Source: Mycolicibacterium llatzerense (GTDB taxonomy: Bacteria > Actinomycetota > Actinomycetes > Mycobacteriales > Mycobacteriaceae). Taken from it: a DNA stretch of 64,000 nt. This document shows positions 18,391 through 27,972 of this stretch, in pieces. The translations under genes and the position numbers were made by a program. The DNA lies in contig NZ_JXST01000011.1 of NCBI RefSeq assembly GCF_000878195.1, positions 1 to 64,000 on the forward strand, read 5' to 3'. Each line of letters starts with the position of its first letter. The first letter of the stretch is position 1. The notes under the pieces are model-generated. The model saw only the letters and a program-made list of their open reading frames with translations. It was not told the DNA's origin and did not search any database.

Positions 18391-19232
18391 CGCAGCCCGA
18401 ACATCGTCAGCAGCTGATCAGTCCGCAACAAGACCAATCCGACGAACAGCACCAGCAGCACCGCGGTCACCGAGATCAGCGCCAGGAGTCGTTGCCGCGC
18501 AGGCACATACGCGAAGACCGCCGCCACCAGGGTGCCGGTGACCAACCCGCCGACGTGACCCTGCCAACTGATCGACTGCGAGCTGACCGCGGGCAGCACG
18601 AAGGTGATGACCAGGTTGATGACGATCAGGCCGACAATCCCGCGGACGTCGAGCTGCAGCCTGCGGAACAACACGAACGTCGCGCCGAACAAACCGAAAA
18701 TCGCGCCCGACGCGCCGGCCGTCGCCGAGTTCAGCGGCGACAGCAGGTACACCAGCACCGAGCCGCCCAGGCCGCTGAGGCCGTACAGCAGCCCGAAACG
18801 CAAGCGCCCCAGCCACTGTTCCAGCTGTGGCCCGACGGCCCACAGCGCCCACATGTTGAACACGATGTGCGCCAGGCCGTAGTGCAGGAAGGCCGACGAG
18901 GCCAGGCGGTAGTACTGGCCGTCGGCCACGGCGGGCGGCCACAGCACCAGGTCCTGCTGCATCTGCGTCGAGGTGTGCTGTAGCACGAACATCACCACGT
19001 TGACCGCGATCAGCGTGTAGGTGACCAACGCGCCCTGGGTGATCCGTCCACCGAAGTGGGTCCGGGCCTGACGCACCGACCGCTTGCCTTCGTTGACGCA
19101 CTCCGGGCACTGCTGGCCGACGGCGGCTGCGGTCATACAGTCCGGGCAGATGGGTCGGGCGCAGCGGCTGCAGCTCACATACGTCGGGCGGCTGGGATGC
19201 CGATAGCAGGTCGGCGTCGGGGCAGTCATCAT
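18381..19232 (-). CDS. Rhomboid-family intramembrane serine protease (Rv0110-like)
   Basis: 283 aa. The N-terminus has a Cys/His-rich zinc-finger-like segment (CYRH...[12 protein letters not shown]...CPECV, residues 9-45). Then come 6-7 membrane helices with GASG (Ser175) and GHVGG (His226), the catalytic dyad of rhomboids. It cleaves transmembrane substrates inside the membrane. ATG 19232 is followed by a second ATG; either is possible. The gene is 10 bp downstream of the thioesterase gene on the same strand and overlaps rpsR at its 3' end. As I recall, M. tuberculosis Rv0110 lies near Rv0106 too, so the neighbourhood is conserved. Confidence 0.92.
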   Translation of the reverse strand: MMTAPTPTCYRHPSRPTYVSCSRCARPICPDCMTAAAVGQQCPECVNEGKRSVRQARTHFGGRITQGALVTYTLIAVNVVMFVLQHTSTQMQQDLVLWPPAVADGQYYRLASSAFLHYGLAHIVFNMWALWAVGPQLEQWLGRLRFGLLYGLSGLGGSVLVYLLSPLNSATAGASGAIFGLFGATFVLFRRLQLDVRGIVGLIVINLVITFVLPAVSSQSISWQGHVGGLVTGTLVAAVFAYVPARQRLLALISVTAVLLVLFVGLVLLRTDQLLTMFGLRQG

Positions 19233-19242
19233 CTTCTCCGGA

Positions 19243-20031
19243 CTACAGCCGCCACAGGGCTTCCTGGCTGGTGCTGGCGATCAGCACCCCACCAGTGTCG
19301 TACAGGGCTCCGGTCACCAGCCCGCGGGAGTCGGTGTTGTTCAGCCGGGTGACCTCGTAGCGGTGCCAGTCGCGCGGGACGAACGGCCGGTGGAACCACA
19401 CCGCGTGGTCCAGGCTGGCGGCGAAGCCCTGACGCAGATCCGTGCCGTCAGGCCGCGCGACAGGCACCGGCCCGAAGTCGGACATGAAGGTCAGCGTGCA
19501 CGCCCGGATCAAGGCGTCGTCCTCGATCTCGTCTTTGGTGCGGATCCAGAACGGGGGCACCGCGAAGGCCCCGACGTCGTCGGGCCGTACCCGAATATCG
19601 AAGAAGTCGGCGGCGGTCAGGCTCGGCTCTTTGGGCACTGCCACGTCGAACTCGACGCCCAGGACTTCGGGGCGCTGCCAGTCGGCGCCGGGTTCGGGGA
19701 CGTGGAACGACGCGATCATCTCCAGGATCGTCTTGCCTTCCTGTTTCGCGGTGACGCGCCGCGTGTCGAACGACCGGCCGTCGCGGGTCCGTTCCACGTG
19801 AAACTCCACGTCGATGCCGTACTGGCCACCGCGGACGAAGTAGAGGTGCAGCGACTGCGGGAGCTTGTCCGGCTCGACGGTGCGGCCGGCCGCGCCGAGC
19901 GCCTGCGCGGCGATCAGCCCGCCGAACAGGGAGCGTCCCGGCCCCTCGGTCGGCTGCGGTGCGATGAAGGTGTCCCCGTCGCGCGCAAAGTCGAGGAGCT
20001 GGGCAATCCAGCTGGGCGCAGTAGAACTCAT
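19243..20031 (-). CDS. tesB: Acyl-CoA thioesterase II (TesB family)
   Basis: 262 aa, double hotdog fold. The N-terminal half has RSLFGGLIAAQALGAAGRTV and SLHLYFVRGGQ; DGRSFDTRRVTAKQEGK follows; the C-terminal half has LDHAVWFHRPFVPRDWHRYE and SRGLVTGALYDTGGVLIASTSQE, all typical of TesB/Acot8. It hydrolyses medium and long acyl-CoA to free acid and CoA in the cytosol. ATG 20031. It is upstream of the rhomboid with a 10 bp gap and divergent from a methyltransferase. Confidence 0.92.
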   Translation of the reverse strand: MSSTAPSWIAQLLDFARDGDTFIAPQPTEGPGRSLFGGLIAAQALGAAGRTVEPDKLPQSLHLYFVRGGQYGIDVEFHVERTRDGRSFDTRRVTAKQEGKTILEMIASFHVPEPGADWQRPEVLGVEFDVAVPKEPSLTAADFFDIRVRPDDVGAFAVPPFWIRTKDEIEDDALIRACTLTFMSDFGPVPVARPDGTDLRQGFAASLDHAVWFHRPFVPRDWHRYEVTRLNNTDSRGLVTGALYDTGGVLIASTSQEALWRL

Positions 20032-20071
20032 AAAGCGGCAGCGTATCTATCAGCCCAATACGCGGCGCGCC

Positions 20072-20077
20072 TAGGCT
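20072..20077 (+). promoter_or_regulatory. Leaderless-type -10 element TAGGCT
   Basis: TAGGCT matches TANNNT and is followed by GAGGCC and then ATG, a 6-nt gap, so the methyltransferase mRNA most likely starts at its initiation codon. GAGGCC could alternatively act as a very close ribosome-binding site. Confidence 0.5.
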
Positions 20078-20083
20078 GAGGCC

Positions 20084-20713
20084 ATGGTTCAACGCCGGGG
20101 ATTCAATGAGACCGTCACCCGATTCTGGAGCTTCGCCGCTCCCGCCTACGACACCCAAGTACTGCAGCGCTGGGTCTACGAACCCGCGCAGGACGAGGTC
20201 CTGGCAGAGCTGCGCGCGCACGACTCCCTGACCATCGCCGATATCGGCTGCGGCACCGGCATCTTCGCCGACCGGATCCAGCGTGAGCTGGGCGCCGTCG
20301 TGACCGGGGTGGACATGTCCGAGGGCATGCTGGCCCAGGCCAAGGCGCGGTCCTCGAACGTCACCTGGCTCACCGCCCCGGCCGAGGACCTGCCGTTCAA
20401 CGACGGCGCGCTGGACGCGGTCGTCACGACCTCCGCGTTTCACTTCTTCGATCACCCTGCCGCGCTGCGCGAGTTCCATCGGGTGCTCAAGCCGGGCGGT
20501 ATCGCGGCCGTCACCACCTTCAGCGCGCGGCGAGAGCTGCCGTTGCACACATTGACATCGCACCTGTTGAACCCCGCACATGGCCCGTCGCCCTCGGCAA
20601 TGCGGGCACTGTTCGAAGGTGCCGGTTTCACCGTCTCGGAGCAGCACCGGGTGAAACGACCGGCGGTGTTGACGCTCATCGTCTCCGATCTGCTGACCGT
20701 CGGAACCAAGTAA
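20084..20713 (+). CDS. Class I SAM-dependent methyltransferase
   Basis: 209 aa with SAM motif [16 protein letters not shown], motif II region [17 protein letters not shown], and [20 protein letters not shown], a standard Methyltransf_11 domain. The methyl acceptor cannot be read from the sequence. It is the first of three same-strand genes: 5 bp to the nitrobindin-like gene, which overlaps the serine hydrolase gene by 4 bp. A leaderless promoter precedes it. Confidence 0.88.
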   Translation: MVQRRGFNETVTRFWSFAAPAYDTQVLQRWVYEPAQDEVLAELRAHDSLTIADIGCGTGIFADRIQRELGAVVTGVDMSEGMLAQAKARSSNVTWLTAPAEDLPFNDGALDAVVTTSAFHFFDHPAALREFHRVLKPGGIAAVTTFSARRELPLHTLTSHLLNPAHGPSPSAMRALFEGAGFTVSEQHRVKRPAVLTLIVSDLLTVGTK

Positions 20714-20718
20714 CCGAG

Positions 20719-21201
20719 ATGCCCGATCTGCATCCCGACGTCGCGGTCCTGGCACCGCTGCTGGGCACCTGGGCGGGCACCGGCTCCGGCGAGTACCCGA
20801 CGATCCCCTCGTTCGACTACCTCGAAGAGGTCACCTTCGGCCACGTCGGAAAGCCGTTCCTGGCCTACAGCCAGCGGACCAAGGCGGCCGATGACGGCCG
20901 TCCGCTGCATGCTGAGACCGGCTACCTGCGCGTGCCCGCGCCGGGCCGCATCGAGTGGGTGCTGGCCCACCCCACCGGCATCACCGAGATCCTGCAGGGC
21001 ACGCTCAGCACCGACGGGGAGTTCGTGCTGGACCTCGAAACCACAAACATCGGGCGCACCGATTCCGCGAAAGAGGTTGACGCCCTGCGTCGTTGGTTCC
21101 GGCTCGACGGAGACACGTTGAGCTACAACGTCCGGATGGCAGCGGTGGGCATCCCGCTGCGCCACCACCTCGCGGCAGTTCTGCATCGGAAGGACGCATG
21201 A
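20719..21201 (+). CDS. Nitrobindin-like heme-binding beta-barrel protein (FABP-like)
   Basis: 160 aa. It starts [22 protein letters not shown], the GTWxGxGxGxYPTI signature of nitrobindins (THAP4/Rv2717c type), which bind heme in a 10-stranded barrel and can isomerise peroxynitrite. The heme His is expected near the C-terminus; [10 protein letters not shown] offers candidates. It is between a methyltransferase and a serine hydrolase and is co-transcribed with both. The heme function is by family. Confidence 0.82.
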   Translation: MPDLHPDVAVLAPLLGTWAGTGSGEYPTIPSFDYLEEVTFGHVGKPFLAYSQRTKAADDGRPLHAETGYLRVPAPGRIEWVLAHPTGITEILQGTLSTDGEFVLDLETTNIGRTDSAKEVDALRRWFRLDGDTLSYNVRMAAVGIPLRHHLAAVLHRKDA

Positions 21202-22433
21202 CCGAGCCTCAAACCGGCCGCATTCGGGTACCAACCGACCTGGACTCGGTCACGGCAATCGGAGCCGAGGATCACTCGAGCGTCGATCCCCAAGCGGTGG
21301 AACGGATTTGGCAGTCCGCACAGCACTGGTACGCGGCGGGTATGCACCCGGCCATCCAGGTTTGCCTGCGCCAGAACGGTCGGGTGGTGCTCAACCGCGC
21401 GATCGGTCACGGTTGGGGCAACGGACCGGACGATCCGGTCGACGCCGAGCAGATCCCCGTCGGCGTCGACACCCCGTTCTGCGTGTACTCGGCGGCCAAG
21501 GCGATCAGCACGACGGTGGTGCACATGCTCGTCGAGCGCGGTGAGCTCGATCTGGACGCCCGCGTCTGCGACTACCTGCCGACGTACACCAGCCACGGCA
21601 AGGACCGCACCACCGTGCGGCACGTCGTGACCCACAGCGCCGGGGTTCCGTTGGCCACCGGCCCGCGGCCGGACCTCAAGCGGATGAACGACAGCGAGTA
21701 CGCCCGCGAGATGCTGGGCAATCTGCGGCCGATCTACCGGCCGGGCCTGGTGCACATGTACCACGGCCTCACCTGGGGGCCGCTGATTCGCGAGATCGTC
21801 TCGGCCGCAACGGGTCGCAGCATCCGCGACATCCTGGCCACCGAGATCCTCGACCCGCTGGGCTTCCGCTGGACCAATTACGGTGTTGCGCCGGAAGATG
21901 TTCCGCTGGTCGCGCCGAGCCACGTCACCGGCAAGCCGCTGCCCGCACCGATGGCGGCAGCCTTCAAGAAGGCCGTCGGCGGCACCCCGAGCCAGATCAT
22001 CCCGTTCAGCAACACCCCGGACTTCCTGACCAGCGTGGTGCCGTCGTCGAGCACCGTGTCGAATGCCGTCGAACTGTCCCGCTTCGCCGAAATGCTGTGT
22101 CGCGGCGGGGAACTCGATGGAGTTCGAGTGGTGAAGCCGGAAACGCTGCGCGCCGCGACCACCCCTTGCCGGCGACTGCGGCCGGACATCGCCGTCGGAC
22201 TGATGCCGATGCGCTGGGGCACCGGATACATGCTGGGGTCCAAGCGATTCGGCCCGTTCGGCCGGGGCGCCCCCGAGGCCTTCGGACACACCGGGCTGAC
22301 CAACATCGCGGTATGGGCCGACCCGGAGCGGAACTTGGCCGCGGCCGTGGTCAGCAGCGGCAAGCCCGGCGGGCATCCCGAGGCCAACCGGTACCCGGCG
22401 CTGCTCGACGCGATCGCCAGGGAACTCCACTAG
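21198..22433 (+). CDS. Serine hydrolase, beta-lactamase/esterase (LipE-LipL type)
   Basis: 411 aa from ATG 21198, which overlaps the preceding stop in ATGA. The serine motif is VYSAAK (Ser98, Lys101), as in class C beta-lactamases and family VIII esterases. The second motif region is [15 protein letters not shown], and [15 protein letters not shown] near the C-terminus replaces KTG by HTG, typical of the esterase branch. No signal peptide is seen, so it is cytosolic. Likely role: ester hydrolysis of a lipid-like substrate. Confidence 0.88.
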   Translation: MTEPQTGRIRVPTDLDSVTAIGAEDHSSVDPQAVERIWQSAQHWYAAGMHPAIQVCLRQNGRVVLNRAIGHGWGNGPDDPVDAEQIPVGVDTPFCVYSAAKAISTTVVHMLVERGELDLDARVCDYLPTYTSHGKDRTTVRHVVTHSAGVPLATGPRPDLKRMNDSEYAREMLGNLRPIYRPGLVHMYHGLTWGPLIREIVSAATGRSIRDILATEILDPLGFRWTNYGVAPEDVPLVAPSHVTGKPLPAPMAAAFKKAVGGTPSQIIPFSNTPDFLTSVVPSSSTVSNAVELSRFAEMLCRGGELDGVRVVKPETLRAATTPCRRLRPDIAVGLMPMRWGTGYMLGSKRFGPFGRGAPEAFGHTGLTNIAVWADPERNLAAAVVSSGKPGGHPEANRYPALLDAIARELH

Positions 22434-22498
22434 ACGCCGAATGGCCAGTTACGGCACGCAATTCACCAGAATCCGTGCCATAACTGGCCGTTGAGCGT
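22434..22498. terminator. Palindromic hairpin at a convergent junction (family C)
   Basis: A 19-nt imperfect inverted repeat (22440-22458 and 22474-22492, 17 of 19 matching, core GGCCAGTTA/TAACTGGCC) with flanking ACGC/GCGT arms. Both mismatches are C/T changes that remain G-U pairable on one RNA strand. It fills the gap between the converging serine hydrolase and SRPBCC genes and most likely terminates both. Confidence 0.6.
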
Positions 22499-22501
22499 GG
22501 A

Positions 22502-22921
22502 CTAAGCCTTGGAGGCGGCCTTCGCGAACAGTCGCAGCAGGACCTGGTTGATGGCCGTCAGCGCCAGCTTCACCGGCGGGAACGACGCGGTCGAGTTCAG
22601 CGTGTAGTCGATGCGGGTGCCCGACCCCTCGGAGGTCAGCCGCACCTCACCCGAGTAGCCCGGGAACGGCACGCCGGAGCGGGCCTTGTAACCGAACACG
22701 TTGGGCGCGTCGAAGGTCACGACCTCTTCGACGATCGCCGGTGCCGGTCCGGGCGCCGAGATACGGCGGACGGCGCCGAGGCCGTTCGGCGCCGGGGTGC
22801 CGGGCTGATCGATGGTCACGGAGATACCCGGGCCCCAGTTGGACATGCCCTCATGGTCGATCAGGGTCGCCCAAACAGCGTCGATCGGGCGGGCAACAGT
22901 GGTGGTTGCTGTGGATTGCAT
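22502..22921 (-). CDS. SRPBCC-family (polyketide cyclase/dehydrase-like) protein
   Basis: 139 aa from ATG 22921, chosen because the fold begins at once (TTTVARPIDAVWATLIDHEGMSNWGPG). An ATG at 22972 would overlap the divergent carboxyltransferase gene and add residues with no family match. The START-like pocket is built by EEVVTFDAPNVFGYK and FPGYSGEVRLTSEGSGTRIDYTL. It binds a hydrophobic ligand; no catalytic role is evident. Confidence 0.8.
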   Translation of the reverse strand: MQSTATTTVARPIDAVWATLIDHEGMSNWGPGISVTIDQPGTPAPNGLGAVRRISAPGPAPAIVEEVVTFDAPNVFGYKARSGVPFPGYSGEVRLTSEGSGTRIDYTLNSTASFPPVKLALTAINQVLLRLFAKAASKA

Positions 22922-22970
22922 GGCTCGATCATGCCCCACCCCCACCTGCGCCGCCTGGCAGGCTGTCCCC

Positions 22971-24527
22971 ATGCCCGGCCCAATGCCCGAAGTACCGTTC
23001 CGCGACGATCACACCGAACTCCTGCGCCGGCGCGCGCTCACCGAGGATGCGGCCCGGCCGGACGCCGTGCAGCGTCGACATGACGCCGGTGGACGCACGG
23101 CCCGCGAGAACGTCCTCGACCTGGTCGACGACGGCAGCTTCGTCGAATACGGGCGCTTTGCGATCGCCGCCCAGCGCGCGCGACGTGAGCTCGACGACCT
23201 GATCGCGCGCACCCCCGCAGACGGCCTCGTAGCGGGCACCGCGCACGTCGACGGCCACCCCTGCGCGGTGCTGTCCTACGACTACACCGTGCTGGCCGGC
23301 ACCCAGGGCGCCCTCGGGCACCTCAAGAAGGACCGGCTGTTCGAACTGATCGACCGGATGAAGCTGCCCACGGTGTTCTTCGCCGAGGGCGGTGGTGGAC
23401 GCCCCGGCGATACCGACCACCCGACGGTGTCGTCTCTGGATGTCCGGGCGTTCGCGCTGTGGGCCGGCTTGTCCGGGGTGGTGCCGCGCATCGCCGTGGT
23501 GAAGGGCCGCTGTTTTGCCGGCAATGCCGTGATCGCGGGCTGTTCAGATTTGATCGTCGCGACCGAGGACACCTCGATCGGCATGGGCGGCCCGGCGATG
23601 ATCGCCGGCGGCGGCCTCGGTGACATCGCACCGGACGCCGTCGGCCCGATCTCGGTGCAGGCTCCCAACGGTGTCGTCGACGTGGTGGTACCCGACGAGG
23701 CCGAGGCAGTCTCGGTTGCCCGGAAGTTGCTCGGCTACTTCCGGGGGCCCACCACTCCCGGCGCAGAGTCAGACCAAAATGCTTTGCGCACAATCATTCC
23801 CGAGCGCGCCAGGCGCGCCTACCGAGTCGCGCCGATCATCGAGACGCTCGCCGACGAGGGCTCGGTCACGTTCCTGCGGGAGAAGTTCGCCCCCGAGCTG
23901 GTGACCGCGCTGGCCCGCATCGAGGGTCGGCCGGTCGGGGTGCTGGCCAACAACACCATGGTCATGGCCGGGGCCATCACCGCGGCGGCGTCCGACAAGG
24001 CAGCCCGCTTCCTGCAACTATGCGACGCTTTCGGGATTCCCGTGGTGTCGCTGGTCGACTGCCCGGGATTCATGGTGGGTCCCGCGGCCGAGGCCGAAGC
24101 GCTGGTGCGGCGCGGGTCGCGGCTGTTGGTCGCCGGTGCGGCGCTGCGGGTCCCGCTCATCGCGGTGATCCTCCGTCGCGGCTACGGCCTTGGCGCACAG
24201 GCGATGTGCGGTGGCAGCCTGCATGAGCCGCTGTTGACGGTGGCGTGGCCCGGGGCGCATCTCGGGCCGATGGGGCTCGAAGGCGCCGTGCGGCTGGGGC
24301 TGCGCAAGGAACTTGAGGCGATCGCGGACGACGACGCCCGTGAGCAGGCGGTGCGGGATGCGACCGCCGCCGCGCAGGCCAATGCCGCTGCGCTCAACTC
24401 GGCGTCGATGTTCGAGATCGACGACGTCATCGACCCCGCCGAGACCCGGTCCCTGATCGCCGCGACGCTGGCGACGGCCGCGCCGGCGGGGCTACCGCCG
24501 CGCCGGGGTTTCGTCGACACCTGGTGA
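22971..24527 (+). CDS. Acyl-CoA carboxylase beta-type (carboxyltransferase) subunit
   Basis: 518 aa with the N- and C-terminal crotonase-like halves of propionyl/methylcrotonyl-CoA carboxylase beta subunits. Visible parts: ARENVLDLVDDGSFVEYG, an oxyanion segment FFAEGGGGRPGDTD, SIGMGGPAMIAGGGLGD, and the second half with FLQLCDAFGIPVVSLVDCPGFMVGP and GYGLGAQAMCGG. It transfers carboxyl from biotin to an acyl-CoA, which requires a biotinylated alpha subunit not found here. The start is ATG 22971 or 22983; no strong ribosome-binding site separates them. The acyl substrate is unknown. Confidence 0.85.
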   Translation: MPGPMPEVPFRDDHTELLRRRALTEDAARPDAVQRRHDAGGRTARENVLDLVDDGSFVEYGRFAIAAQRARRELDDLIARTPADGLVAGTAHVDGHPCAVLSYDYTVLAGTQGALGHLKKDRLFELIDRMKLPTVFFAEGGGGRPGDTDHPTVSSLDVRAFALWAGLSGVVPRIAVVKGRCFAGNAVIAGCSDLIVATEDTSIGMGGPAMIAGGGLGDIAPDAVGPISVQAPNGVVDVVVPDEAEAVSVARKLLGYFRGPTTPGAESDQNALRTIIPERARRAYRVAPIIETLADEGSVTFLREKFAPELVTALARIEGRPVGVLANNTMVMAGAITAAASDKAARFLQLCDAFGIPVVSLVDCPGFMVGPAAEAEALVRRGSRLLVAGAALRVPLIAVILRRGYGLGAQAMCGGSLHEPLLTVAWPGAHLGPMGLEGAVRLGLRKELEAIADDDAREQAVRDATAAAQANAAALNSASMFEIDDVIDPAETRSLIAATLATAAPAGLPPRRGFVDTW

Positions 24528-24665
24528 GTTTCGTTGGGACTCAGTCGAGCTGCCGACCTGCGCCATCATCGCCCTTGACCTGAACCCGATTCGACAGACC
24601 TCCAGCAGGCGCGAATTCCTTTGGTGGCCAGCCGTATGCGACCCGCGGTGTTGCGGGGTGGCGGT
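24528..24665. other. Intergenic region, convergent
   Basis: 138 bp between the ends of the carboxyltransferase and HNH genes. I see no gene, RNA or strong hairpin in it. Confidence 0.4.
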
Positions 24666-25919
24666 CTAGTTGGTTGACGGTGTTGGTGGTGGTTCGAACG
24701 GTTGGTACCACCACCATTGGGCGCGTTCCCCGGTGGGTCCGGGGCACGGCGGCACATCAGGCGGCGGTGTGGTGGGTGGCCGGGCCAGTGATCGGTTGCT
24801 CAGTGGTTGTCCGGCCGCGTCGGTCACGACGAGTCGGTCGGCGGGGCCGGTGATGGTGATGCCACCTCGGTGATGCAGCCGGTGGTGGTAGGGACATACC
24901 AACACCAGGTTGCGCAGTTCGGTGACGCCGCCGTCCTCCCAATGGATGATGTGGTGCGCATGCAAGCCCCGGGTGGCCCCGCACCCGGGGACGACGCAGC
25001 ACCGATCGCGGTGCTCGAGGGCGCGGCGCAGCCGGCGGCTGATGGTGCGGGTGCTGCGTCCGGCACCGATCGGCTGACCGTGCTTCTCGAGCCACACCTC
25101 GCACGTCGCATCACACAACAACATTCGACGTTCGTCATCGGTGAGCACCGACCCCAGATGCACTGCGGCACTGTCGTGGTCGAGATCCAGATGCACGACA
25201 ATCGTGGTGTGCTGCCCATGCTGGCGGCGCGCGACATCGGTGTCCCAGCCGGATTCGACCACGCTCATGAACCCGTCCACCTGATTCGGGAACGGCGGCG
25301 CCTCATCCGACACACGCTCGTCGTTCTCGTGGTCACGTTTCCAGTCAGCGACCAACGCATCCTGGTGGGATGCGATGGCGGCGTCGAGCTTGGCGGCCTC
25401 CAGCTTCGGCAACCGGATCGTGTAGGTCGTGGACCCGTCGTCGTGGGTGGTCTTCTTGATCGACCGCTCAGGATCCGGCTTCGGCTCGGGCTCGGGTCGC
25501 GGTTCCAGTTTCACCGCCGTGCGCAGTTGGGTGACCGTGGTGCTGGCCGCGAACTGGGCGTAATGCTCATCAGAACCGTCAGCGGCGTGTTCGGCGACGA
25601 CGCCGACCTGATCCAACGACAACCGACCCTCTCGCATCGCCTCAGCGCAACGCGGGAATTCCTCGAGCCGGTGCGCGACCGCAACCAGGACTTCCGCGTT
25701 GCGCGGCGACACACCCGTTTTCCACGCCACCAACGACGTGAGCGACCGGGCACCGATCGCACCCCACAGCCCGTCGCGGTCGATCTCGGCCGCAATCTGC
25801 ACCAGCCGCGCGTCGATCGCGTTGCGCTGCCCGGTCAGCTCACCGATCTCCGCGAAGTACGCATCCATCCGCTCACACGGCGACGCCTCAACATCGAAAG
25901 CCGTTGTTGCGGTGGACAT
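24666..25919 (-). CDS. DUF222/HNH endonuclease-like protein (13E12 repeat family)
   Basis: 417 aa. The N-terminal ~250 residues match the 13E12/DUF222 pattern (LTSLVAWKTGVSPRNAEVLVAVAHRLEEFP, LSLDQVGVVAEHA). The C-terminus has an HNH nuclease motif: CVVPGCGATRGLHAHHIIHW, NLVLVCPYHHRLHH. Many copies occur in mycobacterial genomes and the function is unknown; a homing or repair nuclease role has been suggested. The Pro-rich C-terminal ~40 residues follow the nuclease domain. ATG 25919. Confidence 0.9.
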   Translation of the reverse strand: MSTATTAFDVEASPCERMDAYFAEIGELTGQRNAIDARLVQIAAEIDRDGLWGAIGARSLTSLVAWKTGVSPRNAEVLVAVAHRLEEFPRCAEAMREGRLSLDQVGVVAEHAADGSDEHYAQFAASTTVTQLRTAVKLEPRPEPEPKPDPERSIKKTTHDDGSTTYTIRLPKLEAAKLDAAIASHQDALVADWKRDHENDERVSDEAPPFPNQVDGFMSVVESGWDTDVARRQHGQHTTIVVHLDLDHDSAAVHLGSVLTDDERRMLLCDATCEVWLEKHGQPIGAGRSTRTISRRLRRALEHRDRCCVVPGCGATRGLHAHHIIHWEDGGVTELRNLVLVCPYHHRLHHRGGITITGPADRLVVTDAAGQPLSNRSLARPPTTPPPDVPPCPGPTGERAQWWWYQPFEPPPTPSTN

Positions 25920-26015
25920 AACACCATCATCGCAGAGGGGTCCGACAAAAATCGGGACACAACAGTCCGTGGCCGCCAGTGATGTCGATCAACAGGCCGA
26001 TATCGAAAAACGACC

Positions 26016-27116
26016 CTAGTCCCGAACACCCCGATACAGCTGGCGGCGCACCACGAAACGTTGCAGGACTCGGTCGACGGTCCACGCGGGGAACCGGACC
26101 GCCTGTCCCCACGGGGTGAACACCTCCAGTCCGTCCGGCTGCGGGCCGAGCACTGAACCCCAGCGCACGGACGGCGGGCGGTAGCGGCGCAGTTTGCCAG
26201 ACTTCAACTGGGCCAGGATGTTTCGTGCCACCAGTGCACCGCCGCCATTGCGGGCCGACGTCCGCAGCGGATCGGTGGCCGCGACATCGCCGACCGCGAA
26301 GACCCCCGGATGTCCGGGTACCGCCAGCTCCGGGGTGACAGTGACGAAGCCGTCGTCGTCGAGAATCTCCGACGGTAGCCACGCGGTGTTGGGCCGCACC
26401 CGGCCGACGGCCCACAGCACCGCATCAACGTCGGCGTCCGGTTGGCCGGTACTGAATTCGATTGGTCCGGTGGTTATTTCGTCGCGATCCGGGGGTAGGA
26501 CCGCGCGATGCCCGAGCTGCAGCCGGACGCCGAGTTCGGCCAGCCGCTGCGCGACGCGCACCTGGGTTCCGGAGTGGTAGCCCGGAAGTATTTGGGCGCC
26601 AGGGAAATACAGGTCGATCAACTTGTCGGGCCAGGTGCGAGCCAGATTCCCCGCACTGCTCACCGCCGTGGCACCGCCACCCACCACGGCGACGCGCCGG
26701 GCACCGGCCAGCCGCTCGTGGGTGTCCCGCAGTTCCGCCGCGACGTCATCGGCCGTCTGCAGCGTGGGCCGGCGCCAGAACCCGTTGGTGGTTCCGGTGG
26801 AAATGAGCAACACGTCGAACGGCTCGATGGTCTCGGTGCCGTCGGCTGCCACGACCGTGACCGTGCGGGCGTCCAGATCGGCACCGGTCAAGGCACCGTG
26901 CACGATGCGCGCCGGATCGAGGCCCCGGAACCGGCGGAAACCGATGAAGTAGTCCCGCGCCCAGTCGTGCGGCCGCGACACCCGCATGCCAAGCTCCTGC
27001 CCGCTGACCAGCCCGTCTTTGACCGAGATGCCGACGACATCGGCGTGCCGGGCCAGCCGGACGGCCGCGAGGATGCCGCTATCCCCCAGCCCGGCGATGA
27101 CGACGCGTTTGCGCAC
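26016..27116 (-). CDS. FAD-dependent NAD(P)/ferredoxin-type oxidoreductase
   Basis: 366 aa from GTG 27116. It has two Rossmann motifs, VVIAGLGDSGILAAVRLA at the N-terminus and VAVVGGGATAVSSAGNLA in the middle, and the C-terminal FAD motif VFAVGDVAATDP. This is the layout of NDH-2/AIF-like pyridine nucleotide-disulphide oxidoreductases. It lacks a membrane helix and a redox disulphide. The start is one base after the stop of the SDR gene (TGACGTG); longer N-terminal versions would only overlap the SDR gene. Coupled translation suggests that both enzymes act together. Confidence 0.85.
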   Translation of the reverse strand: MRKRVVIAGLGDSGILAAVRLARHADVVGISVKDGLVSGQELGMRVSRPHDWARDYFIGFRRFRGLDPARIVHGALTGADLDARTVTVVAADGTETIEPFDVLLISTGTTNGFWRRPTLQTADDVAAELRDTHERLAGARRVAVVGGGATAVSSAGNLARTWPDKLIDLYFPGAQILPGYHSGTQVRVAQRLAELGVRLQLGHRAVLPPDRDEITTGPIEFSTGQPDADVDAVLWAVGRVRPNTAWLPSEILDDDGFVTVTPELAVPGHPGVFAVGDVAATDPLRTSARNGGGALVARNILAQLKSGKLRRYRPPSVRWGSVLGPQPDGLEVFTPWGQAVRFPAWTVDRVLQRFVVRRQLYRGVRD

Positions 27117-27117
27117 G

Positions 27118-27909
27118 TCAGGGCAGGATCGAGTCGACGTAGCCACCGTCGGCGCGGACCGCGGCGCCCGTGGTGGCCGAGGACTGCTCCGAGCTGAGGT
27201 AGACCACCATGTTGGCGATCTCTTCGGGTTCAATCAGCCTGCGTAGCAACGATTGTGGGCGGTACTTGATCATGAATTCGCGCTGCGCCTCGTCCCACGG
27301 CAGGTTCTTGTCGACCAGCTGGTACACGAAGTCCTCGACGCCGCCGGTGTGCGTCGGGCCGGCGATCACCGAATTCACCGTGACGCCGGTGCCTGCCGCG
27401 TCCTTGGCGAAACCGCGGGTCACCGCCAGCAGTGCGGTCTTGGACGTGCCGTAGTGGATCATCTCCTCGGGGATGACGATCGCCGAGTCGCTGGCAATCT
27501 GGATCATGCGGCCCCAGCCGCGTTCCGTCATCCCCGGCAGGTAGGTGCGGATGAGCCGGACCGCGGACAGGACGTTGACCTCGAAATACCGCCGCCACTC
27601 GTCGTCCGTGATCTCCTGGGCCGGGATCGACCCGAAGATGCCGAGGTTGTTCACCAGGATGTCGACATCCGGAAGTTGTTGTGTGAGTTGAGCTACGCCC
27701 TCGGCGGTGGTGACGTCCGCGGCGACGCCGACGACATCGGCGAGGCCTTTGGCGGTCAGCTCGGCGACGGCCGCTTGGACTCGTTCCCCGCTGCGTCCGT
27801 TCACTGCGACGCGGGCGCCGCTGGCACCCAGTCCCTCGGCGATGGCCAGCCCGATGCCCTGGGTGGATCCGGTTACCAGGGCGGTCTTACCGGTCAGATC
27901 AATGTGCAC
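27118..27909 (-). CDS. SDR-family oxidoreductase
   Basis: 263 aa from GTG 27909 with GGAGG 6 nt upstream. Classical SDR: TGSTQGIG cofactor motif, NNLG, active-site Ser in QIASDSA, and YGTSK (Tyr and Lys). A C-terminal GGYVDSILP end and MIKYRPQSLLRRLIEPEEIANMVVYLSSEQSSATTGAAVRADGG are typical. It reduces a keto group or oxidises an alcohol with NAD(P). First gene of a two-gene operon with the FAD oxidoreductase, divergent from the YWTD protein. Confidence 0.9.
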   Translation of the reverse strand: MHIDLTGKTALVTGSTQGIGLAIAEGLGASGARVAVNGRSGERVQAAVAELTAKGLADVVGVAADVTTAEGVAQLTQQLPDVDILVNNLGIFGSIPAQEITDDEWRRYFEVNVLSAVRLIRTYLPGMTERGWGRMIQIASDSAIVIPEEMIHYGTSKTALLAVTRGFAKDAAGTGVTVNSVIAGPTHTGGVEDFVYQLVDKNLPWDEAQREFMIKYRPQSLLRRLIEPEEIANMVVYLSSEQSSATTGAAVRADGGYVDSILP

Positions 27910-27972
27910 AATCAGCCTCCAATGAATACTCCGGTCACACAACGCTAGCGACCCCGCTGAATAATCCGGGGC

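Noticed and set aside
22921..22972. Longer N-terminus (MGTACQ...) for the SRPBCC protein
   Set aside because: Would overlap the divergent carboxyltransferase start and adds residues outside the fold.
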